DNA of 64,000 bases from Proteiniborus sp. MB09-C3. Its GTDB lineage: Bacteria; Bacillota; Clostridia; Tissierellales; Proteiniboraceae. Position numbers and translations under genes: made by a program. Under the pieces are notes generated by a model. The model was not told the DNA's origin, did not search any database, and saw only the letters and a list, made by a program, of their open reading frames with translations. The stretch is from NCBI RefSeq assembly GCF_030263895.1, contig NZ_CP127161.1:1922001-1986000 (forward strand). Direction: 5' to 3'. Below, piece by piece: positions 45,035 to 56,404 of the stretch (position 1 is the first letter of the stretch; each line of letters begins with the position of its first letter).

Positions 45035-46045
45035 ATGTCAATTAAAGTTGCTATTAATGGATTTGGAAGAATAGGAAGAAATGTTATGAGGATTGCCTTT
45101 GAGAACAATGTAGAAGAACTAGAGATAGTTGCTGTAAATAGCTCACAAAGCCCAGCGAGCTTAGCTCATTTATTTAAGTACGATACTTGCTTCGGAAAAT
45201 TTGAAGGTGAGGTAGGCTCAACAGATGATGCAATAGTTGTAAATGGCAAGGAGATTAAGGTAGTAAACAGCAGAGATCCAGAAGCTCTTCCATGGGCAGA
45301 ACTAGGAGTAGATTTAGTAATCGAATCTTCAGGTAAATTTAGAGATAAAGAAAGTAATATGAAGCATATTAGGGCAGGAGCAAAAAAAGTTATAATTACT
45401 GCACCGGGAAAAAATGAAGATGCAACTATAGTTATGGGTGTAAATGATAAAGACTATGACCCTGTAAACCATGTAATCCTATCTAATGCATCATGTACAA
45501 CAAACTGCTTAGCTCCATTTGCAAAAGTAATAGTAGAGAAATTTGGAGTAGTTAAAGGCTTAATGACAACAGTACATGCTTATACAAATGATCAAAGAAT
45601 TCTTGATGGATCACATAAGGATTTAAGAAGAGCAAGAGCAGCTGCTGAATCTATAATTCCAACAACTACAGGCGCTGCAAAAGCAGTAGCATTAGTAATC
45701 CCTGAGCTTAAAGGAAAATTAAATGGTATGGCAATGAGAGTTCCTACACCAACAGTTTCTGTAGTAGATGTAGTATTTGAAGTAGAAAGACCTACAACAG
45801 CAGAGGAAGTAAATCAAGCACTTAAGGAAGCAGCTGAAGGCGAGTTAAGAGGTATATTAGGCTTCTCAGATGAACCATTAGTTTCTATAGACTACAGAAA
45901 AGACCCTCGCTCATCAATAATAGATGGATTATCAACAATGGTGATTGATAATATGGTTAAAATAGTATCTTGGTATGATAATGAATGGGGATATTCAGCT
46001 AGAGTCGTAGACTTAGCAGTATTAATGGCAAATAAGTGGCAATAA
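45035..46045 (+). CDS. gapA: Glyceraldehyde-3-phosphate dehydrogenase
   Basis: NAD-dependent glycolytic enzyme, 336 residues. The Rossmann start is [17 protein letters not shown]. The catalytic cysteine is in [12 protein letters not shown], and the phosphate-binding segment [24 protein letters not shown]-type ([10 protein letters not shown]) follows, with WYDNEWGYS at the end. Second gene of the glycolytic operon, 30 bp after cggR. A perfect 30-bp palindrome separates it from pgk and may adjust relative expression. Confidence 0.97.
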   Translation: MSIKVAINGFGRIGRNVMRIAFENNVEELEIVAVNSSQSPASLAHLFKYDTCFGKFEGEVGSTDDAIVVNGKEIKVVNSRDPEALPWAELGVDLVIESSGKFRDKESNMKHIRAGAKKVIITAPGKNEDATIVMGVNDKDYDPVNHVILSNASCTTNCLAPFAKVIVEKFGVVKGLMTTVHAYTNDQRILDGSHKDLRRARAAAESIIPTTTGAAKAVALVIPELKGKLNGMAMRVPTPTVSVVDVVFEVERPTTAEEVNQALKEAAEGELRGILGFSDEPLVSIDYRKDPRSSIIDGLSTMVIDNMVKIVSWYDNEWGYSARVVDLAVLMANKWQ

Positions 46046-46054
46046 CATTTAAGA

Positions 46055-46089
46055 CCGGTTTAATAGCCTAGGCTATTAAACCGGCTTTT
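46055..46089 (+). terminator. Palindromic hairpin between gapA and pgk
   Basis: CCGGTTTAATAGCC-TA-GGCTATTAAACCGG, a perfect 30-bp palindrome followed by only a short CTTTTG. It is either a partial terminator or an mRNA-stabilising/processing hairpin inside the operon. Confidence 0.65.
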
Positions 46090-46134
46090 GAACGCTATGA
46101 AATATGTGCTTAAATAGCTACAAGGAGGGATATT

Positions 46135-47328
46135 ATGTTAAGCAAAAAAAGTATAGAAGATTTAAATGTGTCTGGAAAAAGAGTACTAGTAAGATGTGAT
46201 TTTAATGTTCCTATGAACGATAAGGGCGAGATAACAGATGATAGAAGAATAAGAAGTGCGCTTCCAACCATAGAATACATAATTAATAATGGTGGAAAAG
46301 CTATTGTAATGTCTCATTTGGGAAGGCCAAAGGGAGAGCCTAATCCAAAATACACACTAGAGCCAGTAGCAAAAAGATTAGGTGAGCTATTGAACAAGGA
46401 AGTAATATTTGCTAAGGATGATATGGTAGCAGGTGAAACTGCAAAAGAAATAGTGAATAATATGAAGGATTCAGACGTTGTATTGCTAGAAAACACAAGA
46501 TTTAGAAAAGAAGAAGAAAAGAACGGAGAAGAATTTGCAAAGCAATTAGCTTCACTAGGAGATATGTTTGTGAATGATGCTTTTGGTACTGCACATAGAG
46601 CTCATGCTTCTAATGTTGGACTTAGCAGTCAATTACCATCTGCATCAGGATATTTAGTTAAGAAAGAAATAGAGATAATGGGTAAAGCAATGTCTAATCC
46701 AGAAAGACCTTTTGTAGCCATACTTGGAGGCGCAAAAGTATCTGACAAAATAAATGTAATAGAGAACTTCCTTGACAAGGTTGATAGCTTGCTCATTGGG
46801 GGAGGAATGGCATATACATTTTTAAAAGCACAGGGATTAGAAATCGGTAAATCTCTAGTAGAAGAGGATAAGATTGAATTAGCAAAAGAATTAATGGAAA
46901 AAGCAAGAGATAAGAAGGTAAACTTAGTACTACCCTTAGATGTAGTAGTGGCTAAAGAATTCAATAATGAGACTGAATTTAAGACTGTTGATATAAATAA
47001 TATTCCTAAGGATATGATGGGGTTAGATATAGGAGAAAAAGCAATAAGAGTCTTCTCTGAAATAATCAAAGAGGCTAAGACTATTTTATGGAATGGACCT
47101 ATGGGAGTATTTGAAATGCCAAACTTTGCAAAGGGAACCAATGCTATTGCAAAGGCAATGGCAGAGTCAAATGGAGTAACTATTGTTGGTGGAGGAGATA
47201 GTGCAGCAGCAGTAGAGCAGGCTGGTTTAGATGATAAGATGACACATGTTTCTACTGGTGGTGGAGCATCACTAGAGTTTTTTGAAGGAAAGGTTCTTCC
47301 GGGTATTGCAGCAATAGAAGATAAATAA
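46135..47328 (+). CDS. pgk: Phosphoglycerate kinase
   Basis: Transfers phosphate from 1,3-bisphosphoglycerate to ADP. It has 397 residues, the normal length. Motifs are [20 protein letters not shown] with the substrate arginines at the N-terminus, [23 protein letters not shown] in the first lobe, [11 protein letters not shown] and GGGMAYTFL in the nucleotide lobe, WNGPMGVFE and [11 protein letters not shown]-like [11 protein letters not shown] at the end. The RBS is AAGGAGGG. It lies 12 bp before tpiA, which starts with GTG. Confidence 0.97.
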   Translation: MLSKKSIEDLNVSGKRVLVRCDFNVPMNDKGEITDDRRIRSALPTIEYIINNGGKAIVMSHLGRPKGEPNPKYTLEPVAKRLGELLNKEVIFAKDDMVAGETAKEIVNNMKDSDVVLLENTRFRKEEEKNGEEFAKQLASLGDMFVNDAFGTAHRAHASNVGLSSQLPSASGYLVKKEIEIMGKAMSNPERPFVAILGGAKVSDKINVIENFLDKVDSLLIGGGMAYTFLKAQGLEIGKSLVEEDKIELAKELMEKARDKKVNLVLPLDVVVAKEFNNETEFKTVDINNIPKDMMGLDIGEKAIRVFSEIIKEAKTILWNGPMGVFEMPNFAKGTNAIAKAMAESNGVTIVGGGDSAAAVEQAGLDDKMTHVSTGGGASLEFFEGKVLPGIAAIEDK

Positions 47329-47340
47329 GGAGGACTGGAT

Positions 47341-48084
47341 GTGAGAATACCTATTATAGCTGGTAATTGGAAAATGAATAAAACTATAGAAGAAGCTATC
47401 CAACTAGTAAAAGAAATAAAAAGCAACTTAAAGGATGGTGTAGAAACTGTAGTTTGTGTTCCATTTACTGCCTTGAGTGAAGTAAAAAAAGAAATATCAG
47501 GTACAAAGCTTAAGCTTGGTGCACAAAACATGCATTGGGAAGAAAGTGGAGCTTTTACTGGTGAAATATCACCTTTGATGCTTAAGGAAATTGGAGTGGA
47601 TTTTTGTATTATAGGTCATTCAGAGAGAAGACAATATTTTGGAGAAACAGATGAAATGGTAAATAGAAAAATAAAATCTGCCTTAAAGCATGGTATTAGT
47701 CCCATAGTATGTGTAGGTGAAACTCTAGAGCAGAGAGAAGCAAATATTGAAAAAAAAGTAGTTGAAACTCAGATATTAAAGGCATTTGATGGTATAGTGG
47801 CAGAAGAAGTGGAGAAGATTGTAATCGCATATGAGCCGATATGGGCTATAGGCACAGGAAAGACAGCAACTAAAGAAGAAGCCAATGAAATAATTGCATT
47901 TATAAGAAAAATAATTATGAATAAATATCAGCAGGAGATATCAGATAAGGTTAGGATACAATATGGAGGAAGTGTTAAACCAGACAATATTACTGATATA
48001 ATGAATCAGTCAGATATTGATGGTGCATTAGTAGGAGGAGCCAGCTTAAAGCCAGAGGAGTTTATTAAGCTAGTTAGTTTTTAG
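47341..48084 (+). CDS. tpiA: Triosephosphate isomerase
   Basis: Interconverts dihydroxyacetone phosphate and glyceraldehyde-3-phosphate. The 247 residues have the substrate loop start IIAGNWKMNKT (Lys of NWKMN) and the catalytic histidine in IIGHSERRQYFGE. The catalytic glutamate is in AYEPIWAIGTGKTA, and the phosphate loop is in YGGSVKPDN and DGALVGGASL. The GTG start at 47341 is supported by AAGGAGGA. It is six or twelve bases from gpmI depending on the start chosen. Confidence 0.97.
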   Translation: MRIPIIAGNWKMNKTIEEAIQLVKEIKSNLKDGVETVVCVPFTALSEVKKEISGTKLKLGAQNMHWEESGAFTGEISPLMLKEIGVDFCIIGHSERRQYFGETDEMVNRKIKSALKHGISPIVCVGETLEQREANIEKKVVETQILKAFDGIVAEEVEKIVIAYEPIWAIGTGKTATKEEANEIIAFIRKIIMNKYQQEISDKVRIQYGGSVKPDNITDIMNQSDIDGALVGGASLKPEEFIKLVSF

Positions 48085-48096
48085 AGAGGTGTGAAT

Positions 48097-49629
48097 ATGA
48101 CAAAAAACTTAGTAGCAATTATAATACTAGATGGTTGGGGATTAGGAAAAAAATACGAAGGTAATGCAATACTTAAAGCTAAGACTCCTAATTATAAATT
48201 ATTAGTGGAGAATTACCCAAGTACTAAATTAGAAGCTAGTGGACTTTCAGTGGGACTTCCAGAAGGACAAATGGGAAATTCAGAAGTAGGGCATCTTAAT
48301 ATAGGTGCCGGAAGGATAATATACCAGGAGTTAACGAGAATAACCAAATCAATTGAAAACAAAGAATTCTTTAATAAAAAAGAGCTTTTAGATGCAATAG
48401 AAAATTGTAAAAATAACAATTCTAAATTGCATTTAATGGGGCTTTTATCAGATGGAGGAGTTCACAGTCACAATGGCCATTTATATGCACTTTTAGAACT
48501 TGCCAAAGCTCATGGATTAAAGGATGTATATGTCCATTGCTTTCTAGATGGCAGAGATGTACCTCCTCAAAGTGGTAAATCATATTTGGAGGAACTAGAA
48601 AATAAGCTTGTTGAAATAGGGGTTGGCAAAATAGCCACAGTTTCAGGAAGATATTATGCAATGGATAGAGATAAAAGATGGGATAGAATTAAGTTGGCAT
48701 ATGATGCATTAACTCTAGGTACAGGAAATACAGCAGGTTCATCTCAGGAGATTATTAATAAATCCTATGCAGATAATATAACAGATGAATTTGTAATACC
48801 TTCTGTAGTCATAAGCAAGGAAAAACCTATTGCAACAGTTGATGACAAGGATTCTATGATATTTTTCAATTTCAGACCAGATAGGGCAAGAGAATTGACG
48901 AGAGCTTTTGTAGATATTAATTTTGAAGGCTTTGAACGTCAAAAAAAGGTTGATACTCATTATGTTTGTATGACTCAATATGACAAGACTATAGAAAATG
49001 TGAAAATCGTCTATAAACCTCAAACCTATGTGAATACATTAGGAGAATATATAAGCCTTCTAGGGATGAAGCAGCTTAGAATTGCAGAAACAGAAAAATA
49101 TGCTCATGTTACCTTCTTTTTCAACGGAGGTGTTGAAAAGCCTAACGAAGGAGAGGACAGAATATTGATACCTTCTCCTAAAGTGGCAACATATGATTTA
49201 AAACCTGAAATGAGTGCCATAGAGGTTAAGGATGAAGTAATAGATAAAATTAGGAGTGAGGCATACGATTTTATAGTACTCAATTTTGCTAATCCAGATA
49301 TGGTAGGCCATACAGGAGATGTTAATGCTACGGAAAAGGCTGTGGAAACAGTAGATGCATGTCTTGATGAAATAGTACAAGAGATTAAAAAAGTAAATGG
49401 AAAAGTACTTATAACAGCAGATCACGGAAATGCTGAAGAGATGATAGATGAAAAAACAGGCAGTAGATTAACTGCCCATACTACCAATAAGGTTCCATGT
49501 ATAATTGTAGGCGAAGGCAATGTAAAACTAAAAGAAGGCATTTTAGCAGATATAGCACCTACATTATTAGATATGATGCAAGTAGAAATTCCCCGGGAAA
49601 TGACAGGAACATCGTTGATAATAAAGTAG
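48097..49629 (+). CDS. gpmI: Phosphoglycerate mutase, cofactor-independent
   Basis: Mn-dependent 2,3-bisphosphoglycerate-independent mutase of the alkaline phosphatase superfamily, 510 residues. The metal and nucleophile motifs are LDGWGLGK and GQMGNSEVGHLNIGAGR (Ser of GNSEVG). HCFLDGRDVPP, SGRYYAMDRDKRWDR and NFRPDRARELTRAF follow. The second metal site has NFANPDMVGHTGD and ADHGNAEEM. The ATG at 48097 is behind AGAGAGGTG; a GTG at 48091 is also in frame. Confidence 0.96.
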   Translation: MTKNLVAIIILDGWGLGKKYEGNAILKAKTPNYKLLVENYPSTKLEASGLSVGLPEGQMGNSEVGHLNIGAGRIIYQELTRITKSIENKEFFNKKELLDAIENCKNNNSKLHLMGLLSDGGVHSHNGHLYALLELAKAHGLKDVYVHCFLDGRDVPPQSGKSYLEELENKLVEIGVGKIATVSGRYYAMDRDKRWDRIKLAYDALTLGTGNTAGSSQEIINKSYADNITDEFVIPSVVISKEKPIATVDDKDSMIFFNFRPDRARELTRAFVDINFEGFERQKKVDTHYVCMTQYDKTIENVKIVYKPQTYVNTLGEYISLLGMKQLRIAETEKYAHVTFFFNGGVEKPNEGEDRILIPSPKVATYDLKPEMSAIEVKDEVIDKIRSEAYDFIVLNFANPDMVGHTGDVNATEKAVETVDACLDEIVQEIKKVNGKVLITADHGNAEEMIDEKTGSRLTAHTTNKVPCIIVGEGNVKLKEGILADIAPTLLDMMQVEIPREMTGTSLIIK

Positions 49630-49673
49630 AATCCATTGAGCGTTAAATCATAATTATGAAGTATATTAAAAGA

Positions 49674-51064
<1,391 letters not shown>

Positions 51065-51092
51065 ATTAAAGAATTGAATGATTAGCTAAAAA

Positions 51093-51134
51093 AGCCGAAT
51101 AATATTAATAGGAGTTTTTTAATATTATTCGGCT
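51093..51134. terminator. Hairpin behind eno
   Basis: AGCCGAATAATATTA pairs perfectly with TAATATTATTCGGCT (15 bp, 12-nt loop). On the + strand no T-run follows; on the - strand a run of six T follows. It probably ends the eno transcript through the stem, but the classic U-tract points the other way. Confidence 0.6.
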
Positions 51135-51170
51135 ATTGCAGTTAAAGATTGAGCAAAATACAAATACTTG

Positions 51171-51199
51171 TTGATTTTATGCTGTCACTATGTTAAAAT
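51171..51199 (+). promoter_or_regulatory. Promoter for secG
   Basis: TTGATT, 17-bp spacer, TAAAAT, 35 bp before the secG start. Confidence 0.55.
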
Positions 51200-51234
51200 T
51201 ATTGTGTTTATGAAACAGAACAGGAGGTGGGAAG

Positions 51235-51468
51235 ATGCAAATATTATTTTATATTTTAATTGTATTAGCAAGCTTAGTTCTTATTGCTAGTATATTATTA
51301 CAATCAGGTAAAAGTGCAGGACTATCTGGTAGCATTGGTGGTGGTGCTGAAAGTATTTGGGGCAAGAATAAAGGAAGAAGCTTTGAAGGAATGCTTAGTA
51401 AATTAACTACTGTTTCTGCAATAGTATTCGTTATATCAGCACTAGTATTAACTGCATTGCAGCAGTAA
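51235..51468 (+). CDS. secG: Preprotein translocase subunit SecG
   Basis: A 77-residue membrane protein with two hydrophobic segments flanking LLQSGKSAGLSGSIGGGAES, the highly conserved SecG loop. It is a small accessory subunit of the SecYEG channel. The ATG at 51235 follows CAGGAGGTGG. In many Firmicutes secG lies between eno and rnr/smpB, as here in broad outline, with hppA and cell-wall genes inserted. Confidence 0.93.
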   Translation: MQILFYILIVLASLVLIASILLQSGKSAGLSGSIGGGAESIWGKNKGRSFEGMLSKLTTVSAIVFVISALVLTALQQ

Positions 51469-51495
51469 ACAATATGATTAAGGAGGAAAGAATAT

Positions 51496-53511
51496 ATGGA
51501 TATATTTTTAATCTCAGCACCAGTTGTTGGGATAATTGCTTTATTTTTTGCTTTTTATAAAGCATCTACAATTAACAAAGTATCTCCTGGTAACGATAGA
51601 ATGCAAGAAATAGCTTCCTATATAGCAGATGGAGCTATGGCTTTTCTTTCAAGAGAGTATAAAACTTTGGCAATATTTGTTATCGTACTATTTATTATTT
51701 TAGCAGTAGGAATAAATATATTAACTGCTGTAAGCTTTTTATTAGGTGCAGTTTTTTCTGCTCTAACAGGATTTTTTGGAATGAAGGTTGCTACAAAAGC
51801 TAATGTTAGGACTGCAAGTGCTGCAAAAGAGGGTGGCATGAATAAAGCTCTAAGCGTAGCATTCTCAGGGGGAGCAGTTATGGGGATGGCAGTTGTAGGA
51901 CTAGGACTTTTAGGAGTTGGTATTCTTTATATTACTATAGGTAACCCTGCAATTATTACTGGTTTTGGACTAGGTGCTTCATCAATAGCTCTTTTTGCAC
52001 GTGTTGGTGGGGGTATATATACTAAAGCTGCTGACGTAGGAGCAGACCTTGTTGGAAAAGTTGAAGCAGGAATTCCAGAAGATGACCCTAGAAATCCTGC
52101 TGTTATAGCTGACAACGTAGGAGATAATGTTGGTGACGTTGCAGGTATGGGTGCTGATTTATTTGAATCTTATGTAGGTTCTATTATATCAGCTATCACA
52201 TTAGGTGTAGTAGTATTTGATGCAAATGGAGCATTATATCCACTAGTTTTATCATCAGTTGGAGTATTAGCTTCTATAATGGGAACATTTTTTGTTAGGG
52301 CTAAAGAGGGTTCAGATCCTCAAAAATCTCTTAATACTGGTACTTTAGTTAGTGCACTACTAACTGTTGTAGTTGCATTTTTCTTAAGTAAGTCTTTATT
52401 AGATTCATATCAACCTTTTATTGCAGTAGTATCTGGACTTGCAGTAGGTTTAATAATAGCTAGAATTACTGAATATTATACATCAGGTGATCATAAGCCT
52501 GTTCAAGGCATAGCAGATGAATCTGAAACAGGAAGCTCAACTAATATAATTGGTGGATTATCAGTAGGTATGATGTCTACTGCGTGGCCAATATTAGTTA
52601 TAGCAGTAGGTATACTTGTAGCTTTCTATGCTACAGGTGGAGCGACAGCACCAGCTCAAGGTCTTTATGGTATAGCACTTGCTGCAGTAGGTATGCTATC
52701 AACAGCTGCTATGACAATAGCTGTTGACGCTTATGGCCCAATAGCAGATAATGCAGGTGGTATTGCAGAAATGAGTGAATTACCAAAAGAAGTACGTAAT
52801 GTTACAGATAAGCTTGATGCAGTAGGAAATACAACAGCAGCAATTGGTAAAGGATTTGCTATAGGCTCAGCTGCACTTACAGCATTAGCATTATTCGCAT
52901 CATATACACAGGCAGTAGGGCTTACTAGCATAGATTTAACTCAACCTACAGTAATTGCTGGATTATTGGTTGGTGGTATGCTACCATTCTTATTCTCAGC
53001 TATCACTATGAAGGCTGTTGGTAAAGCTGCTTTTAGTATGATTGAAGAAGTTAGAAGACAATTTAAAGAAATCCCTGGATTAATGGAAGGTAAGGCAAAG
53101 CCAGAATATAGAAAATGTGTTGATATCAGTACTTCAGCTGCATTAAGAGAAATGATAGTTCCAGGCTTACTAGCAGTTATTGCTCCAATAGCTACAGGAA
53201 TCATTTTAGGTACTGAAGCATTAGGTGGATTATTAGCTGGTTCTTTAGTTACAGGAGTTCTAATGGCAATATTCATGGCAAATGCAGGTGGAGCTTGGGA
53301 TAATGCTAAGAAATACATTGAAGAAGGAAACCATGGTGGTAAAGGTAGTGAGGCTCATAAAGCAGCAGTTGTTGGAGATACTGTTGGAGACCCATTTAAA
53401 GATACATCAGGACCTTCAATTAACATATTAATTAAGCTTATGACAATAGTAGCTTTAGTATTTGCCCCTCTTTTCTTAAAATTTGGTGGATTAATAATTA
53501 ATATGTTTTAA
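51496..53511 (+). CDS. hppA: Membrane-bound ion-pumping pyrophosphatase
   Basis: Hydrolyses pyrophosphate and pumps H+ or Na+ across the membrane. The 671 residues with about 16 membrane spans show the substrate-binding [20 protein letters not shown] and [21 protein letters not shown] second acidic site, [15 protein letters not shown], is near the C-terminus. [12 protein letters not shown] has Ala where K+-independent enzymes carry Lys, so it should be a K+-dependent type; some of these pump Na+. Pyrophosphate-linked energy saving fits a fermenter. The RBS is AAGGAGG. Confidence 0.95.
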   Translation: MDIFLISAPVVGIIALFFAFYKASTINKVSPGNDRMQEIASYIADGAMAFLSREYKTLAIFVIVLFIILAVGINILTAVSFLLGAVFSALTGFFGMKVATKANVRTASAAKEGGMNKALSVAFSGGAVMGMAVVGLGLLGVGILYITIGNPAIITGFGLGASSIALFARVGGGIYTKAADVGADLVGKVEAGIPEDDPRNPAVIADNVGDNVGDVAGMGADLFESYVGSIISAITLGVVVFDANGALYPLVLSSVGVLASIMGTFFVRAKEGSDPQKSLNTGTLVSALLTVVVAFFLSKSLLDSYQPFIAVVSGLAVGLIIARITEYYTSGDHKPVQGIADESETGSSTNIIGGLSVGMMSTAWPILVIAVGILVAFYATGGATAPAQGLYGIALAAVGMLSTAAMTIAVDAYGPIADNAGGIAEMSELPKEVRNVTDKLDAVGNTTAAIGKGFAIGSAALTALALFASYTQAVGLTSIDLTQPTVIAGLLVGGMLPFLFSAITMKAVGKAAFSMIEEVRRQFKEIPGLMEGKAKPEYRKCVDISTSAALREMIVPGLLAVIAPIATGIILGTEALGGLLAGSLVTGVLMAIFMANAGGAWDNAKKYIEEGNHGGKGSEAHKAAVVGDTVGDPFKDTSGPSINILIKLMTIVALVFAPLFLKFGGLIINMF

Positions 53512-53525
53512 TTGAATAGTGACTT

Positions 53526-53562
53526 AAAAGAAGGTGATTTTATTAATTGCCTTCTTTTTTAT
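53526..53562 (+). terminator. Terminator after hppA
   Basis: AAAAGAAGG with CCTTCTTTTTT, closing a 15-nt loop. Confidence 0.8.
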
Positions 53563-53766
53563 TTTCAAAAAATGTCGAAAATACTATTTACATGAAAGTT
53601 TTAGCAATAATAAAGGTGATTATGGTAAAAAAAGCTAAAATCCAATGGAATATAGACTATGGAATATTAGCCAAAGTTCTGATATAATCATATAGTACTT
53701 AATGTTATAGTAAAAATATGACGGTGTTTGAGTAGTAAATTATAATGCTATAGGAGTAAACATAAT

Positions 53767-54540
53767 ATGAAAGTAAATATAGAAAATATGGATTTAAACT
53801 ATATATGTGAAGGGCAAGGGAAAAACATGCTGATTCTTCATGGCTGGGGGGCTAGTATTGACACTATAATGCCAATATTTAATCATTTAAAGAGTAGCTT
53901 TAAGGTGTATGCTGTAGATTTTCCGGGCTGTGGAAAGAGTCAGAAGCCAAATGAAGTATTAGGTGCTTATGATTATGCCAGAATTATAAAAGAGTTTATT
54001 GATACTATGGAGATGGACGAAATCATATTAATTGGACATTCTCATGGAGGAAGGGTATCATTAGTCTTAGCTAATAAATACCCTGAACTAGTGAAAAAAA
54101 TGATATTAATAGATAGTGCTGGTCTAATTCCAAAGAGAAAGCTAAAATACTATGTTAAAGTATATACATTTAAGGCATTGAAAAAGCTATACAGTATGGC
54201 TTTTTTCTGGATGAATAAGGAAGAAAAAATGGAGCATTTTTATAAAAAGTTTGGTTCTACTGATTACAAGGATGCAGATGGAATCATGAGAAAAATACTA
54301 GTAAAATTAGTCAATGAAGATATACGACCATTATTAAAAGATATAAAAGCTTCAACTCTCTTGATATGGGGGCGGGATGATGATGCAACTCCTGTCTATA
54401 TGGGAGAAATAATGGAAAAGGAAATAAAGGATAGTGGATTAGTAGTACTTGAAAATGCGGGGCATTATGCATATCTTGATCAGTTTATTAGATTTAAAGC
54501 TATAGTAGACAGTTTTCTAGAAAAAGATAAGTTAAACTAA
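53767..54540 (+). CDS. Alpha/beta hydrolase
   Basis: A 257-residue protein of the alpha/beta hydrolase fold. The oxyanion-hole motif MLILHGWGAS is near residue 21, the nucleophile elbow LIGHSHGGRVSLV places the serine near residue 93, the acid is probably in LLIWGRDDDATP, and the histidine is in LENAGHYAYLDQ. There is no signal peptide. It sits 90 bp before the membrane Mur ligase, a neighbourhood also seen in other Clostridia as far as I recall, so a cell-wall link is possible. Substrate unknown. Confidence 0.82.
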   Translation: MKVNIENMDLNYICEGQGKNMLILHGWGASIDTIMPIFNHLKSSFKVYAVDFPGCGKSQKPNEVLGAYDYARIIKEFIDTMEMDEIILIGHSHGGRVSLVLANKYPELVKKMILIDSAGLIPKRKLKYYVKVYTFKALKKLYSMAFFWMNKEEKMEHFYKKFGSTDYKDADGIMRKILVKLVNEDIRPLLKDIKASTLLIWGRDDDATPVYMGEIMEKEIKDSGLVVLENAGHYAYLDQFIRFKAIVDSFLEKDKLN

Positions 54541-54630
54541 AATTAGTCTTTACATGATAAGAGAATTATACTAAATTAAGCAAAGCAATATAATGCTGGA
54601 AAATTGTAACCATTTAGGAGAGTGAATTTG

Positions 54631-56274
54631 ATGTTAGGAAATAATAGCCTTATGATAATACTTGCTGTTATTAGTGTTATCATCTGGAATGTATCTTTTT
54701 TTTACAGAAGCAGATATATGCTACATATGATGCAATTAGAAGGATATTTAAATGAAAGTTATTTGAGATGGATAAAAGAATTTCAATACAAAGTGTTTTC
54801 TTTTAAAATTAATATTCCTATGATAGTGGCTGTAATTTTTGCGTTAATAACCCTTATAACTGGGCAACCGCTACTAAACCTATCAAATATAGTTATTTGG
54901 TCTATATTGACTATTCTTTCAACTAATTTTAAAAAAGAAAATGTTAAAAAAGATTTAGTATATACAAAAAGAGCACAAAGACTTTTAGCATCTATGTATG
55001 CTGTAAATTTTTTAATATTGATAATTTCAGTAATAATATACAGTTTACTAGCAAAATATTTCTTTGAGAGTTATGCAATTTTACTTTTAATAGGTACTAT
55101 ATTATATTATTTTGCCCCATATACATTGTGCTTAGCCAATATTTTAGTAAAACCCATAGAAGAAGCTATAAATAAGCATTATTATGATATGGCACGTGAT
55201 AAAGTCAGAAGCTTTGAAAATTTAAAAATAGTTGGGATAACAGGCAGCTATGGAAAGACTAGTGCCAAGTTTATTACTGCAAAAATACTAGAAGAAAAGT
55301 TTAATGTTTTAAAAACTCCAGAGAGCTACAATACGCCAATGGGAGTAAGTAAGGTAATTAACAATACCTTAAATGATGAATATAATGCATTTGTAGTAGA
55401 GATGGGTGCAAGAAATATAGGTGAAATTAAGGAAATGGCTGATTTAGCAGGACCAAAGATAGGAGTCATTACCTCAATAGGGCCTACACATCTTGAGACA
55501 TTTATCAATATTGACAATATAATGAAAACGAAATACGAATTAATAGAGGCCCTACCACCAGATGGAATTGCTATATTCAACTATGATAATCAGTATCTAA
55601 AGAAACTAGCAGACAAGACATTTAAAGAAAAGATACTCTATGGAACTGAAAATACAGAGTTTCTTGACATATATGCAACTAATATTGAGGTATCTGAGCT
55701 AGGCTCAACTTTTATCTTAAATGATAAAAATGGGAACTCCATAAAATGTGAAACTAAACTATTAGGATCACATAATATTGGAAACCTACTAGCAGGTGCT
55801 TGTATAGGAGTGGCTTTAGGATTAACATTTGAAGAGATAGCGAGGGGCATTAAAAAAGTAGAGCCAGTGCCTCACAGACTACAGCTTATAAATCCTGGTA
55901 CTGGGGTAATAATAATCGATGATGCGTTTAATTCAAATCCAGTTAGCTCAAAGGCAGCCTTAGATGTTATAAGTCAATTTAAGGAAGGAAGAAAAATAAT
56001 AGTTACTCCTGGAATGGTGGAGCTTGGGCAGGAAGAAGAAGAGGCCAACAGACAGTTTGGAAGATATGTAGGAGACACATGTGATTTTGTAATACTTGTT
56101 GGTAAAAATAGAACTAAACCTATCTATGAAGGTATATTTGAAAAAGATTTTAATAAAAATAATGTATTTGTTGTGAGTAGTTTAAATGAAGCCACAGCAG
56201 TATTACAGAAAATTGTGAGGCCAAAAGACGTAGTATTGTTTGAAAATGACTTACCTGATACTTATAATGAGTAA
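54631..56274 (+). CDS. Membrane-associated Mur ligase family protein (MurF-like)
   Basis: A 547-residue protein. The N-terminal ~175 residues contain several hydrophobic segments, which classic MurF lacks. A Mur ligase domain then follows with the P-loop KIVGITGSYGKTSAKFI, the ligase motif VVEMGARNIGEI, SIGPTHLETF, and the C-terminal PVPHRLQLI and DDAFNSNPVSSK. It most likely adds a peptide unit to a nucleotide-linked precursor. The following ddl gene supports a role in making or attaching D-Ala-D-Ala. The ATG at 54631 is used because TAGGAG is ten bases upstream. Confidence 0.8.
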   Translation: MLGNNSLMIILAVISVIIWNVSFFYRSRYMLHMMQLEGYLNESYLRWIKEFQYKVFSFKINIPMIVAVIFALITLITGQPLLNLSNIVIWSILTILSTNFKKENVKKDLVYTKRAQRLLASMYAVNFLILIISVIIYSLLAKYFFESYAILLLIGTILYYFAPYTLCLANILVKPIEEAINKHYYDMARDKVRSFENLKIVGITGSYGKTSAKFITAKILEEKFNVLKTPESYNTPMGVSKVINNTLNDEYNAFVVEMGARNIGEIKEMADLAGPKIGVITSIGPTHLETFINIDNIMKTKYELIEALPPDGIAIFNYDNQYLKKLADKTFKEKILYGTENTEFLDIYATNIEVSELGSTFILNDKNGNSIKCETKLLGSHNIGNLLAGACIGVALGLTFEEIARGIKKVEPVPHRLQLINPGTGVIIIDDAFNSNPVSSKAALDVISQFKEGRKIIVTPGMVELGQEEEEANRQFGRYVGDTCDFVILVGKNRTKPIYEGIFEKDFNKNNVFVVSSLNEATAVLQKIVRPKDVVLFENDLPDTYNE

Positions 56275-56404
56275 TATTAGCTATTGTGTTATTTTTATCA
56301 GCAATGAAGAATCTAAGAAACTAAACTCTTGTTTATACTTGAGGTGACATTCCTTTAGATTTTTCCATTGTAGGTGTTAGTTAAATAAGGAATGGGGGAT
56401 TTTT

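Noticed and set aside
46629-47531. 300-codon open frame on the minus strand
   Set aside because: It lies opposite pgk and tpiA, both unmistakable, has no RBS of note and no family motifs; it is an antisense shadow.
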